Source of the DNA: Pseudomonadales bacterium
GTDB lineage: Bacteria; Pseudomonadota; Gammaproteobacteria; Pseudomonadales; Azotimanducaceae
Direction of reading: 5' to 3'
DNA: 64,000 nt
Assembly (NCBI GenBank): GCA_012103505.1
Contig: WLWP01000001.1
Coordinates: 1,674,001 to 1,738,000 of the forward strand
Below are positions 1 to 8,775 of the stretch, in pieces; the stretch's first letter is position 1; every line of letters starts with the position of its first letter. The notes below the pieces were generated by a model that did not search any database, was not told the DNA's origin, and worked only from the letters and a program-made list of their open reading frames with translations. The position numbers and the translations under genes are program-made.

Positions 1-126
1 ATCCTGGGCAGGAAATGTCACGACGCCACAATGGCTGCAGCGACTACCAATGAGCCGAGGGTCATTGGAAGGCCATGTAAAAAGACCTTCGGCAATCGGA
101 ATCTGATCCGCAATACTTGTCGCCAT
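1..126 (-). CDS. DUF35 Zn-ribbon/OB-fold protein, N-terminal fragment
   Basis: The reverse strand reads 42 codons from an ATG at 126 to the window edge, with an AGG-type ribosome site just upstream. The translation carries RLIGSRCSHCG (Cys30, Cys33), the first CxxC of the zinc ribbon that opens DUF35 proteins; the second CxxC and the OB fold would lie outside the window. Known members act as small partners of acyl-CoA hydratases, thiolases or SCP-x type aldolases (for example ChsH2 in steroid side-chain breakdown), and the nearby CoA genes agree with that. The family call rests on 42 residues only, and the specific partner is unknown. Confidence 0.62.
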   Translation of the reverse strand, partial: MATSIADQIPIAEGLFTWPSNDPRLIGSRCSHCGVVTFPAQD

Positions 127-207
127 TAACCTACCGAAATTTGTAACACGTTTGACAGTCTACCGATCCAGGTCGGATCTAGCTATCTGCCAATGTTCGC
201 GCAGCAG

Positions 208-1401
208 CTAAATGGCCTCGGCATCTCGAAGCGCTTGGATTTGCTGTTCCGTTAAGCCGCCCAATTCCAACAGCACCTGATCCGTTGCACCCCCTAAAGC
301 CGGTGGCGGGGTTAAAGCCGGGGGCTCAATGTCTTTGAAACGAAGCGGGGTTTGCATCTGAGCTATTTCTCCAAATGCCTCATGTTTGCTACGTTGTAAC
401 GTGCCACGTTCTGCCAAATGCGGGTCATCTAGAACGTCTTGCAGATCCTTAACTGGAGCGCAAATCACGCCATGGTCTTGGGCCGTCGCGAACACCTCAG
501 CCTTAGAATGTTGTCGTGTCCACTGATTGACTACCTCGTCCACTTCATCGATGTGTTTAGCGCGCTGCGCAAATGTTGTAAATCTTGGATCTTCGGCCAC
601 CTCCGGCGCGCCCATGGCCTTACAGAGCTTGCGCCAATGACCTTCACGAATGCAGATGATGGCCACATGCCCATCGCTCGCTTCATAAACGTTGTAGGGA
701 GCTAACGCCTGTCCGGGGTGTCTGTTGCCTGCGCGAGGTTGTTGATCGCCTGTCACATAATAGGATCCTAAGGCAGTCGCCAGTGTCGGAAACACACAGT
801 CCTGCATCGATATGTCTACTGTCGCCCCTTCACCTGTCTGCTCGCGGCTATACAAGGCACTAACAATCGCACCATACAAGTGAGTCCCAGCAATGAAGTC
901 AGCGAACGCTGCAGCTGTTTTGAGTGGCGGTCCGGAATTCTCTCCTGTGATGCTCATCACACCAGTCATCGCCTGCAAGGTTATGTCCATACCAAGGTAA
1001 TCCCGGTACGGCCCAGCCGAAATGCCATAGCCCGTGCTCGAGGCATAAACCAGTCGTGGATTGACCGCGCGTAGCGCTTCTGCGCCGATGCCGTACCTGT
1101 CCATCGTTCCTGGAGCGAAATTTTCGAACACGACGTCAACCTCGGCTGCCAAGGTTTTGAGGAGATCTTGACCTTCTTCACTCTTGATATTCAGCGTCAT
1201 ACTTTCCTTGTTGGAATTCAACAACGAGAAAGCAAAGCTGGAAGCTGACGTGTTACCACGGGCTCGGAGCGTCTCGCCGATGAGCGATTCGACTTTAATG
1301 ACCCGAGCCCCTCCTTGAGCCAACAAGAATCCGCAATAAGGTCCGTTATAAACCTGTCCAAAGTCCAGCACTGTTACGCCGGTTAGCGGCTGCTGATTCA
1401 T
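208..1401 (-). CDS. CaiB/BaiF (class III) CoA-transferase
   Basis: Moves CoA from a donor thioester to a carboxylic acid in the cytoplasm. The protein has the N-terminal family signature (VLDFGQVYNGPYCGFLLAQG, then GARVIKVE) and the catalytic Asp in GMDITLQAMTG. An ATG at 1413 is in frame, but GGGAGAGG sits just before the ATG at 1401, so I take 1401 (397 aa, usual family length); Asp is residue 139 from there. It is divergent from the SDR gene at 1511, with a 109-bp shared control region. Substrate cannot be inferred. Confidence 0.9.
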   Translation of the reverse strand: MNQQPLTGVTVLDFGQVYNGPYCGFLLAQGGARVIKVESLIGETLRARGNTSASSFAFSLLNSNKESMTLNIKSEEGQDLLKTLAAEVDVVFENFAPGTMDRYGIGAEALRAVNPRLVYASSTGYGISAGPYRDYLGMDITLQAMTGVMSITGENSGPPLKTAAAFADFIAGTHLYGAIVSALYSREQTGEGATVDISMQDCVFPTLATALGSYYVTGDQQPRAGNRHPGQALAPYNVYEASDGHVAIICIREGHWRKLCKAMGAPEVAEDPRFTTFAQRAKHIDEVDEVVNQWTRQHSKAEVFATAQDHGVICAPVKDLQDVLDDPHLAERGTLQRSKHEAFGEIAQMQTPLRFKDIEPPALTPPPALGGATDQVLLELGGLTEQQIQALRDAEAI

Positions 1402-1436
1402 GTCCTCTCCCATAAAACTTTCATTAGAAAGTGAAG

Positions 1437-1445
1437 CATGTTCTA
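1437..1445 (-). promoter_or_regulatory. TAGAACATG element between divergent genes
   Basis: On the reverse strand the short CoA-transferase/SDR intergenic region reads TAGAACATG followed by CTTCA. The same nine bases followed by TTCA occur at 5322-5330, upstream of the tetR-like gene, where they are part of a perfect palindrome. This may be a shared regulator site, but a nine-base match can arise by chance. Confidence 0.25.
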
Positions 1446-1510
1446 TTAAGCCGGGTCAAACATGACCAAATACGAAAACAAAAGTCACGAGACCAGGACG
1501 TGAGAAGACA

Positions 1511-2305
1511 ATGACAGATGTAGCTCAATGGATCGACCTCAGCGGTAAAGTGGCTCACGTGACCGGAGGTGCCAAGGGCATCGGTGCCGGTATCGCGACC
1601 GCGTTGTCCATGGCAGGCGCCAAGGTGATGATCTCGGACATCAACGAAGGTGGCGCTCAGGACACCGCCCAACAATTAGGTTGTTCTGCGATGGGGCTCG
1701 ACGTAACTGACTCCACAGCAGTCCAAAAAGCTCTTGAGACAACTCGTGACCAACTCGGCAGCCTCGATATATTGGTCAACAACGCCGGTGTTTACCAAGG
1801 CTACGGCGGAAATGTCGGTGATATCGATGACGACACTTGGCGTACTCTCTGGTCGATCAACGTCGATGGACTGTTCTACTGCTGTCGAGCCGCTGCAAGC
1901 ATCATGGTCGAGCAAGGCTCAGGCGGGCGCATCATTAACATTTCGTCGACCCAGGCTGTGACCCCCGGAGTCGGTGTCACCTATGACGGCTCTAAAGCAG
2001 CTGTTGCGCAAATAACCAAAGCCCTTGCACTAGAGCTAGCTCCTCACAAAATTAACGTTAACGCGTTAGCACCCGGTCCGACTTGGGTGCAGGACGGGGC
2101 AGCACCAGAAATCACCGGGACGCCGCCAAACTGGACAGGAAATCCACTCTCGGACACCGTCGCGGATCGCATTGCTCGCCTACCTGCTGGTCATTGGGGG
2201 GATCCCATCGAGCAAGGTAAGGCAGCGCTCTTTCTTGCCTCAGATCTCAGCAGTTTTGTCACAGGCATCTATCTCCCCTGTGATGGCGGGTGGCTGACCT
2301 TATGA
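1511..2305 (+). CDS. SDR-family NAD(P)-dependent oxidoreductase
   Basis: A classical short-chain dehydrogenase of 264 aa that interconverts alcohols and ketones with NAD(P). Visible motifs are the cofactor loop TGGAKGIG (residues 18-25), NNAG at 90-93, Ser145/146, and the catalytic Tyr158-xxx-Lys162. GAGAAG precedes the ATG with a five-base spacer. Its stop overlaps the ATG of the following dehydrogenase by four bases (ATGA), so the two are almost certainly cotranslated. An acidic residue after the second beta strand (SDIN) suggests NAD preference; substrate unknown. Confidence 0.9.
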   Translation: MTDVAQWIDLSGKVAHVTGGAKGIGAGIATALSMAGAKVMISDINEGGAQDTAQQLGCSAMGLDVTDSTAVQKALETTRDQLGSLDILVNNAGVYQGYGGNVGDIDDDTWRTLWSINVDGLFYCCRAAASIMVEQGSGGRIINISSTQAVTPGVGVTYDGSKAAVAQITKALALELAPHKINVNALAPGPTWVQDGAAPEITGTPPNWTGNPLSDTVADRIARLPAGHWGDPIEQGKAALFLASDLSSFVTGIYLPCDGGWLTL

Positions 2306-3354
2306 GCAGTAAAACCGTTGCCGTCATCGAAGGTGATGACGCGGCACCAGAAGCGGTCGCGCCGACGATCAATCTAGTAAGGTCCCTCGATTTAGACATT
2401 GATTTTACCTATCCAATCGTTGGCGAGCCTGCAATTGAACAGTTTGGCACACCGCTCCCTGAAGAAGCCAAAGCCATGATCGATGATGCCGACACGACCT
2501 TCTTCGGATCGACCAGCGGAAGCAGTGGCGTTGCCTTGTTATATCTACGTTGGGGCAAGGTCACTTACGCCAACGTTCGACCAAGCAAGTACTTTCCGGG
2601 CGCGCCAAGCGCGTTGGCAAAACCTGAGGGCATCGATTTCATCATTGTGCGAGAGAATTTGGAGGACCTTTACCTACGTACTGAAGGTCATCTGCAAGAC
2701 CTTTCCAATCTTGGTTTAGTCAGCAAGACATCGCGTAAGCCGTTGGCTGAGCTCGGTGAGGGACGTTACGCGATCAAAGCCATAACGCGTGACGGATCGG
2801 AAAGAGTGCTGCGATTCGCGTTCGAACTCGCCCGGACGAGACGTCATAAGCTGACCGTGACAAGCAAGTACAACATGTTGCCGGAAACCGACGGATATTT
2901 CCTCGAGATCGCAAAAGAACTCGCTCAGGAATACGACGATGTAGAAATGAATCACTACATCGTGGATGACTTTGCTTGTCGATTGGTGGCCAATCCACAT
3001 CAATTTGATGTGACCGTTATGCCCAATCTTTACGGCGATATTCTATCTGATGCAGCAGCAGGACTGGTTGGCGGGCTTGGGCTAGCTGCCTCTGGTTGCT
3101 ATGGCGATGACTACGCCTACTTTGAATCTGCTCACGGGACAGCACCAGACATCGCTGGTCAAAACATCATCAACCCAACCGCAAATCTCCTCACCGCAGC
3201 GATGATGCTTAATTATCTTGATTTCAGCAGTGCAGCTGAGCGACTTAACAAAGCGATCACCAAAGTCTACGCGTCCGGAGACGTCTTAACCCCAGATGTG
3301 GGCGGCACAGCTTCGACAAACGAGATGTGCGACGCCGTTAGAGCCGCCTTCTAG
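2302..3354 (+). CDS. Isocitrate/isopropylmalate dehydrogenase-family decarboxylating oxidoreductase
   Basis: A beta-decarboxylating dehydrogenase of about 350 aa. Family features include IIVRENLEDLY, the metal/substrate-binding segment with VTVMPNLYGDILSDAAAGLVG, and SAHGTAPDIAGQ near the C-terminus. The members (isocitrate, isopropylmalate, homoisocitrate, tartrate dehydrogenases) oxidise a 2-hydroxyacid and release CO2. Coupling to an SDR through an ATGA overlap, away from leu or TCA genes, argues for a catabolic hydroxyacid rather than leucine synthesis. An in-frame ATG at 2290 exists, but the overlap start at 2302 is preferred. Its TAG stop shares the palindrome CTAG with the convergent hydrolase stop. 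Confidence 0.82.
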   Translation: MSSKTVAVIEGDDAAPEAVAPTINLVRSLDLDIDFTYPIVGEPAIEQFGTPLPEEAKAMIDDADTTFFGSTSGSSGVALLYLRWGKVTYANVRPSKYFPGAPSALAKPEGIDFIIVRENLEDLYLRTEGHLQDLSNLGLVSKTSRKPLAELGEGRYAIKAITRDGSERVLRFAFELARTRRHKLTVTSKYNMLPETDGYFLEIAKELAQEYDDVEMNHYIVDDFACRLVANPHQFDVTVMPNLYGDILSDAAAGLVGGLGLAASGCYGDDYAYFESAHGTAPDIAGQNIINPTANLLTAAMMLNYLDFSSAAERLNKAITKVYASGDVLTPDVGGTASTNEMCDAVRAAF

Positions 3355-4601
3355 CCCGCTATTCGATCCAAAATAGGAAGCAGATACTCCTTAAACGCTT
3401 CTGGGTTTTCCGACATCGGAAAGTGCCCTACGCCCTTCATCTCTGCCCACGTACTACCTTTGATCGCTGCACTCGCCGCCTGACCAAGTTCGGTGGTTCC
3501 ACTATAGTCATACTCCCCCGACAGGATGTGCACACCGACTTCGTTGGTATCAATTTCGTGGGCCTTATGGGTTAAGTCGTAGTCCTGGACATAGTAGTAG
3601 AGGTCACCGAGAAACACTGGCGGCCAGCCGCTAGCATAGACAAAACTCGTTTCCTTTCGATATGCCTTGGGTGATGTTGGCGCCATTAGCCCATCCATCA
3701 AGCGCGCCTTATACTCATTATTCACTTGCGGATGCCACAAGTCTCCGTACTGCTTGATATCACCTTCTATCGTGAGTGCGCCTTCAACGGAAATGACCGC
3801 TTTGAAAATATCACTGTGCCGGTGTGCAAGATCAAGCGCCAACAACCCACCCACGGAACAACCCATGAAGACTGGAGACTCAAGGTCCAAGGCTTCAGCA
3901 AGTTTGATTGGCACCGAACGAAGAAATTCTCCTTCCAAGTTATATGTTTCGGACCACCATTCTTTTTCAACTGGCGGAACAGATTTACCGTGGCAAGGCA
4001 GATCGTAAGCAATAAGACGAAAACGGCTGGTTATCTCGGGCATCTCAAAGAGATGGCGCCATTGGCTACCATGACAACCCGCAGTGTGCTGCATCAGTAG
4101 AGGAATACCTTGACCAGCCTCTTCAAAGTAGATGCGATGATCAAAGCCTTCTAGGTTGAGGTGTACGTAACGGCCAACGGGCGTGTCTATGTGACCGTGT
4201 TTGGCCACATCACCCTCCCGCAAAGGTTGCGATGACCCCACCGGCCTCAAGAGTTCAACGGCTCGAGCAATGGCTGAGTAATATTGAGCGTGGACAACCT
4301 TGTCACCTCCTCTCTCCAAGCCGCAATCTTGAGCAACATTCGCCATCAGATCGTTATGAAATCGTTCCGGTTCTGCTGCAACGACCTTTGCCCACACTTC
4401 TTCCGAGCCCTGATAGGTGATAACCCCGCCACCCGTCGGCAAACCAGCCGTAACCTGTCCATCGTTTAGGGCTAGGCCAATCTTTTCCTGACCGATCCCA
4501 ACGACCAACCCGCCTTGCCAGTGGCGCGCTGCCTGCAAAAACTCACCATCATTGGCACACGCTTCGGCCCACGTATCATTGGTTAGTTGGCTAAATTGCA
4601 C
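3351..4601 (-). CDS. Alpha/beta hydrolase with SCP2-like N-terminal domain
   Basis: About 416 aa in two parts. Residues 1-120 resemble an SCP2-type lipid-binding fold (VVGIGQEKIGLALNDGQVTA, then QGSEEVWAKV); the rest is an alpha/beta hydrolase with nucleophile Ser249 in GCSVGG, Asp365 in SGEYDYSG and His393 in GVGHFPMSENPEAF. The start is GTG at 4601, set by AAGGAGG eight bases upstream; a longer in-frame GTG at 4622 would place this ribosome site inside the gene. It overlaps the end of the tetR-like gene by 11 bases, so they form one unit. The SCP2 assignment is inference from residue pattern; the hydrolase call is firm. Confidence 0.83.
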   Translation of the reverse strand: MQFSQLTNDTWAEACANDGEFLQAARHWQGGLVVGIGQEKIGLALNDGQVTAGLPTGGGVITYQGSEEVWAKVVAAEPERFHNDLMANVAQDCGLERGGDKVVHAQYYSAIARAVELLRPVGSSQPLREGDVAKHGHIDTPVGRYVHLNLEGFDHRIYFEEAGQGIPLLMQHTAGCHGSQWRHLFEMPEITSRFRLIAYDLPCHGKSVPPVEKEWWSETYNLEGEFLRSVPIKLAEALDLESPVFMGCSVGGLLALDLAHRHSDIFKAVISVEGALTIEGDIKQYGDLWHPQVNNEYKARLMDGLMAPTSPKAYRKETSFVYASGWPPVFLGDLYYYVQDYDLTHKAHEIDTNEVGVHILSGEYDYSGTTELGQAASAAIKGSTWAEMKGVGHFPMSENPEAFKEYLLPILDRIAG

Positions 4602-5259
4602 GAGTAGATCCTCCTTCCACACACATTGAATTAAGTTTATCGCGGCACGCGCCTTGCGCGTAAGCGAGCAGTGTCATCGCCCGGCTCCGTCGGCCTTCAA
4701 CCACCAGCGCGTCGGTCGCTATGGTCCCCATCATCCATGCTACAACGATGCCCCAGGATTGAGACTGCAAATGACTCGCCAAGATGCTTATCGGCGTGTC
4801 ACCGCGTAAGTCACCAATCGACACAGCTTGGCGAAGTTCGGCTTCCATGAACGGGGCATAGCGACGAAACAGTACATTGTTCAGTCCTTCGTGTTCGCCA
4901 GGACCAAACATCGCTTTCGTGACAGCTTCTGCATAAGCGGGATTTTCTTGTATCGCCATAGATGTTTGGTCACTAATGGCAAAGAGTCGGTCCACTCCCG
5001 GGCGTGACTCGGTTTCCGCAGCGATGCTGAGCTCGGTTAACAATTCCTGTACGGCAGCAACAATGAGCTCATCTTTACTGTTGTACAAATTGTATAAAGT
5101 ACCTGGGGCGACCCTCGCTCGTTCCGCAAGACCACGGATTGTCGTTTTCTCATACCCGACTTCCGCCAACATATCTCGCGCTACCGTCAGAATCGTCTCC
5201 TGGCGCGCGACCTGCCTTTTCGATTCGTACTTCTTCTTTTTGATGAGTTGGTTGTTCAA
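4591..5259 (-). CDS. TetR/AcrR-family transcriptional regulator
   Basis: A 222-aa regulator with the classic N-terminal helix-turn-helix, TTIRGLAERARVAPGTLYNL at about residues 39-58, then KDELI. The C-terminal ligand domain is variable, as usual. The start is TTG with AAAGGA very close to it, so the exact start is uncertain; no ATG precedes the HTH. It is followed by, and overlaps, the SCP2-like hydrolase, and lies downstream of an esterase on the same strand. Such regulators usually repress their own unit and release DNA on binding a small ligand, here plausibly an acyl-CoA or lipid. A palindrome at 5324 is a candidate operator. Confidence 0.9.
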   Translation of the reverse strand: MNNQLIKKKKYESKRQVARQETILTVARDMLAEVGYEKTTIRGLAERARVAPGTLYNLYNSKDELIVAAVQELLTELSIAAETESRPGVDRLFAISDQTSMAIQENPAYAEAVTKAMFGPGEHEGLNNVLFRRYAPFMEAELRQAVSIGDLRGDTPISILASHLQSQSWGIVVAWMMGTIATDALVVEGRRSRAMTLLAYAQGACRDKLNSMCVEGGSTRAI

Positions 5260-5323
5260 ATCCTTTCCAACGCCAGAGCGCCGCTATCGAGGTAGTTACT
5301 CTAGCTGGAAGATAATAAAATTA

Positions 5324-5333
5324 GAACATGTTC
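5324..5333. promoter_or_regulatory. Palindrome GAACATGTTC, candidate TetR operator
   Basis: A perfect 10-bp inverted repeat lies about 65 bp upstream of the tetR-like start, in the 149-bp gap between the esterase stop and the regulator. AT-rich sequence that could hold a -10 box lies just downstream on the reverse strand. Part of the same word recurs at 1437-1445. Confidence 0.35.
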
Positions 5334-5408
5334 AGAAGCAAGGTATGCGCATCGAGCTGGCGCGAGCCGAGCGAAGGAGCGCCTAACCAACAAGAGCACT
5401 CAAACTCT

Positions 5409-6464
5409 TTATCTTTTCGTCGGTGGCAGCACCGCAAACCGGCGGTTAATCGTCGGATCTTTCTCGACGAGATCCTGTCGTGTTTCCTTGAGCAGCTCGC
5501 GCAGAAGTAACGCTCCTTCATCTGATTCCATGTCAAATGTTGGCGCCGGCCCTGTCATGCCTCCTTTTGACCACTCAAGCCACGCTCGACCTTCGGTCGA
5601 CAGTTCCTGCGATGTTTCAGTCTTCCGTGTGTTCCGCAGAGCGTTGCTGAGAAAAGTAAACGCTTCGACCATCCTAGGAATGATCGTTGGACCAAGGTGA
5701 TCTGCATCTTTGACCAGATGGTATTCATGGCTAATGTCCAGATCCCACAGCAACCGGTGCAAATACTCATTCCCATCGTGCAAGTTGAGCGCGTCGTTGT
5801 CTCCGCATTCTAGGTAGATCGACATGCCGCTGGCCTTGATGGCGTCGGCGTTGTCGAGCAGGCGAACAGCAGGCGCGTTAGCCGCAAACAGCGCTGCATC
5901 TGCGTCAGGTCCAATCAACCGGTCCAATATCGTATCCCCGGCACCTGACGCCGTCGCAGCATAGATTTGGCTGCGTAGCGGCGATTGGTCACGCGTGAGT
6001 CCAGGTTCAATACCCGCTTCGTTTGCAGCAATGGCCAGATATCGCTCCGGGTGCGCAAAACCAATCTTTAGCGTGCCGTGACCGCCCATAGAGACGCCAG
6101 TCATTACTGTGCCATCCCGGTCGGTCCGTACCTGATATTGATCCCTCAGGTGCGACAGGAACTCCTCCGCGATAAAACTCTCCCACTGCGCACCACCAGG
6201 CTCATCCAAGTACCAAGACAACACCCCGGTACTGGCTGTTGCTATCACCATGGGCTCAAGCACACCTTCCTGCCAAAGACCTTCAAACAGTGGTTGCGCA
6301 CCAATCGTGTCATCGCGACTCGAACCACCCCCATGAAGGCTTAGACACAACGGCAGCGGTTCGCTTGCTTGGCTATAACCTGGTGGTAAAAGTACGGCGA
6401 TCGGTACAGGGCCTGGCACGAGCTCTGAAGGCAGGTCGTAGATTCGAATTTCTGAGGTAGACAT
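5409..6464 (-). CDS. Putative esterase (esterase D/feruloyl-esterase type)
   Basis: A 351-aa alpha/beta hydrolase of the PF00756 type. It has an oxyanion LSLHGGGSSRDD segment, nucleophile Ser125 in GVSMGGHG, an acid near Asp222/224 (ECGDNDAL) and His256 in KDADHLGP. No signal peptide is seen, so it is cytoplasmic. AAAGGA precedes the ATG. It heads the same strand as the tetR-like gene but is separated from it by 149 bp containing a palindrome, so cotranscription is possible but unproven. The roughly 60-residue C-terminal tail after the fold (from about 290) is unassigned. Confidence 0.82.
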   Translation of the reverse strand: MSTSEIRIYDLPSELVPGPVPIAVLLPPGYSQASEPLPLCLSLHGGGSSRDDTIGAQPLFEGLWQEGVLEPMVIATASTGVLSWYLDEPGGAQWESFIAEEFLSHLRDQYQVRTDRDGTVMTGVSMGGHGTLKIGFAHPERYLAIAANEAGIEPGLTRDQSPLRSQIYAATASGAGDTILDRLIGPDADAALFAANAPAVRLLDNADAIKASGMSIYLECGDNDALNLHDGNEYLHRLLWDLDISHEYHLVKDADHLGPTIIPRMVEAFTFLSNALRNTRKTETSQELSTEGRAWLEWSKGGMTGPAPTFDMESDEGALLLRELLKETRQDLVEKDPTINRRFAVLPPTKR

Positions 6465-6672
6465 GGTTATCCTTTAGTGTAATTTTTCCCAAACGAATAC
6501 CCAAACGGCTGGTGAGCTTTTCATTTGAGTGTCACACACCCGTCTCAGCATTCCCAACCCAAGTCCCGAGGTTTATGCGCGCTAGTATGCGGTGATGGTC
6601 ACGCTCCTCACCAGTAGCTAAGAAGGCGCCCCCACGACTACCTGCAAGTGGTCAGTGAGTTAGGTGGATAAG

Positions 6673-7050
6673 TCAGTTGCGCTGCAACTGGTAGCAAACA
6701 ATCGCGACAAGCAATCCCACTGCAGCTATGACATCCACGGCTACCACTCGCCGCAATTGGTCATTCACATCTGCCGCGGTCCAAGCCAAATAAAAGAAGG
6801 ACAAAATGCTCATTCCGGCCATCGCGAACGCCACGGGCTGCACAGTCCTAGAAAAGGCAGCGTACAAAAAGAAACCACCCAAAATACCAAAGAGAACCGC
6901 TCTGTGGCGCAGCAGTACTTCAAGGTTTGGCTCATCGACAGCTATCCCATACAGTGTTGCCAAACGATCGGTGCCCAAAACCCCAACAATAGGGGTTAGG
7001 TGTATGACCGCGATAACCAGCATCGCCACAGTGACAATTCGCTCGTACAT
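6673..7050 (-). CDS. Small integral membrane protein (four helices)
   Basis: About 125 aa, almost entirely hydrophobic, with four probable membrane helices separated by short charged loops (TDRLATLYGIAVDEPNLEVL and RTVQP). Similar small proteins are often labelled phosphopantetheine adenylyltransferase in databases, but no nucleotide-binding motif is visible, so I reject that function. The ATG at 7050 is preferred to the in-frame TTG at 7062. It stands between the esterase and the TIR gene on the same strand, with gaps of 208 bp (6465-6672, nothing recognised) and 94 bp. Confidence 0.7.
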   Translation of the reverse strand: MYERIVTVAMLVIAVIHLTPIVGVLGTDRLATLYGIAVDEPNLEVLLRHRAVLFGILGGFFLYAAFSRTVQPVAFAMAGMSILSFFYLAWTAADVNDQLRRVVAVDVIAAVGLLVAIVCYQLQRN

Positions 7051-7144
7051 CCCCAGACTCAACTTTGCGAGTGATTTCGGAGTATCAGGAGGCGCATACC
7101 ACCCGTCAACGACCCCTCAGGTAATAATTGAGAGCGGCCATGAG

Positions 7145-8731
7145 CTAGTGTTCAGGCATACCAGCTTTCACTAGCGCCTCAGCGCACTGCTGCATTATCG
7201 ACGGGTCGCGATACATGTTGGGATTGATGAATCGCTCGACCGTGTATGTTGGCTCCATCACCAGAGCCTTCTGAACTTCAGCGGCTGCAGCTGTATCATC
7301 CCCCATCATGCTATAAATCACAGCCATGCCAGAGTGAGCGAAATAAAAGTCATCTGATTGCTCCAGGCTCAACTGATAGGCGTTAATCGCCTCTTCGTAA
7401 CGCCCAGCATTTCGGTAAGCAGTCGCGAGCACACCTAGTTTCACACTATTCAAGATCGGACACAGCTTCCAAGACCGCTCTAAGCTTCTGATCGATTCGT
7501 CAAAATCACAATAAAACATGTTGGCGTAGCCGCGAATGAACCAAGCTTCATCGCTCGTTGGCGATGACAGCGTGGCTCGATCTGCAGCCGCTACCGCACC
7601 CTCAAGGTCGCCAACCATCACACTAACCATCGAAAAAGCGTACAAAGCGACAGCGTCTTCAGGGTCTAGCGCTAAGCACTTGTCTGCCCATTCACGTATT
7701 TTGCCTAAGGCAACCTGTGGCTCCTCCCACCCAACAACCAACGCGAATGACCATGAGTTCGAGAGCCACGCGTAGCCGAGGGGCGACTCTGGTTCGAGTT
7801 CGATGAACTTGGCGAAGTGCTCGCGCGCCAGATCACTCGCTGGACGCTCGAATTTGTAATGCTCATACATACCCCGGTACAACAGCTCTCCGGCTTGAGG
7901 GCTGCTAAACCCACTTCGACGGCGGCGCCCTTCTTCGCCAGAGACCAGTTCAACATCTAACGCAGTGACTATTTCGGCAGTTAGATCATCTTGCAGGGCA
8001 AAAACATCGTTGTTATCGCGATCGTAGCGATTCGACCAGATCGTTTTTTGAGTTGCGGCCTCAATGAGTTGAGCCGAAACACGTAAGCGATCACCTCCCC
8101 TTCGTACGGTCCCTTCAAGGATATAATTAACCCCTAACCGACGAGATATCTGGCCAACATCAGTCTTTTGTCCTTTGAAAGAAAACGACGCGGTTCGCGA
8201 AATGAGAAAAAGCTGCGGTATGTGCGAGAGCTCGGTAATGATGTCCTCAGCCAAACCATCACAAAAATACTCTTGGTCAGGATTAGAACTTTGGTTAACA
8301 AAGGGGAGTACCGCAATAGAGCGCGCATTGGCCGTGCCTTCAGCTTGAGCCGCAATACACTCAGTGATACCCGCCATCAATGTGTCGAGTTCGCTTTCAA
8401 CAGCCGGCCAACTGTGCAGGGAGGCGGTCTGTAACGAACGAAACCCGAGTGGTGGGCGAACGTTGTCGAGACAAAACGGTACGAGCGCGTCGCGCTCTAG
8501 ACCTTCGTTGGCCTCATCCCGGCACCAATTGGAGTTGATCGAATTTGAAGACCAAGCGACTACAACACACTTGGCCTCGTCCAGACTTTCTTGGATTTTC
8601 TGCCCGTAGCTAGGACCCGCGACAAGATCGCGATCCCACCAAACTGTCCAACCTTCTCCTTCGAGTCGATCGACCAATGGTGTGATCCGATCTCTATCTT
8701 CCGATGCGTAGGAAATAAAGATGTCTGCCAT
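7145..8731 (-). CDS. TIR domain - TolB-like domain - TPR protein
   Basis: A 528-aa cytoplasmic multidomain protein. Residues 1-125 form a TIR domain (MADIFISYASEDRD, the BB-loop region WDRDLVAGPSYGQ, and SNWCRDE with Glu73 at the position of the NAD-cleaving glutamate). Residues 137-255 match the TolB-N/FlgO-like module common in cyclase-linked proteins (SIAVLPFVNQSSNP, CDGLAEDIITELS, LGVNYILEGTVRR). Residues 280-520 are TPR-like helical repeats. No cyclase or kinase domain and no membrane helix is present. AGAGGAG precedes the ATG. It lies 44 bp after the ACAD operon, possibly by read-through. Signalling or NAD-depletion roles are both possible. Confidence 0.85.
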   Translation of the reverse strand: MADIFISYASEDRDRITPLVDRLEGEGWTVWWDRDLVAGPSYGQKIQESLDEAKCVVVAWSSNSINSNWCRDEANEGLERDALVPFCLDNVRPPLGFRSLQTASLHSWPAVESELDTLMAGITECIAAQAEGTANARSIAVLPFVNQSSNPDQEYFCDGLAEDIITELSHIPQLFLISRTASFSFKGQKTDVGQISRRLGVNYILEGTVRRGGDRLRVSAQLIEAATQKTIWSNRYDRDNNDVFALQDDLTAEIVTALDVELVSGEEGRRRRSGFSSPQAGELLYRGMYEHYKFERPASDLAREHFAKFIELEPESPLGYAWLSNSWSFALVVGWEEPQVALGKIREWADKCLALDPEDAVALYAFSMVSVMVGDLEGAVAAADRATLSSPTSDEAWFIRGYANMFYCDFDESIRSLERSWKLCPILNSVKLGVLATAYRNAGRYEEAINAYQLSLEQSDDFYFAHSGMAVIYSMMGDDTAAAAEVQKALVMEPTYTVERFINPNMYRDPSIMQQCAEALVKAGMPEH

Positions 8732-8775
8732 CTTAAACTCCTCTGCTTCCTAGGCCTGTCCGCGCAGCCTAACGT

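Noticed and set aside
5321..5536. 71-codon reverse-strand ORF near the tetR-like gene
   Set aside because: It overlaps the esterase 3' end in another frame and has no recognisable motif.
6673..7050. Phosphopantetheine adenylyltransferase
   Set aside because: It is a hydrophobic four-helix protein without nucleotidyltransferase motifs.
7145..8731. Adenylate cyclase
   Set aside because: Database-style labels may suggest it because of the TolB-like module, but no cyclase catalytic domain is present.
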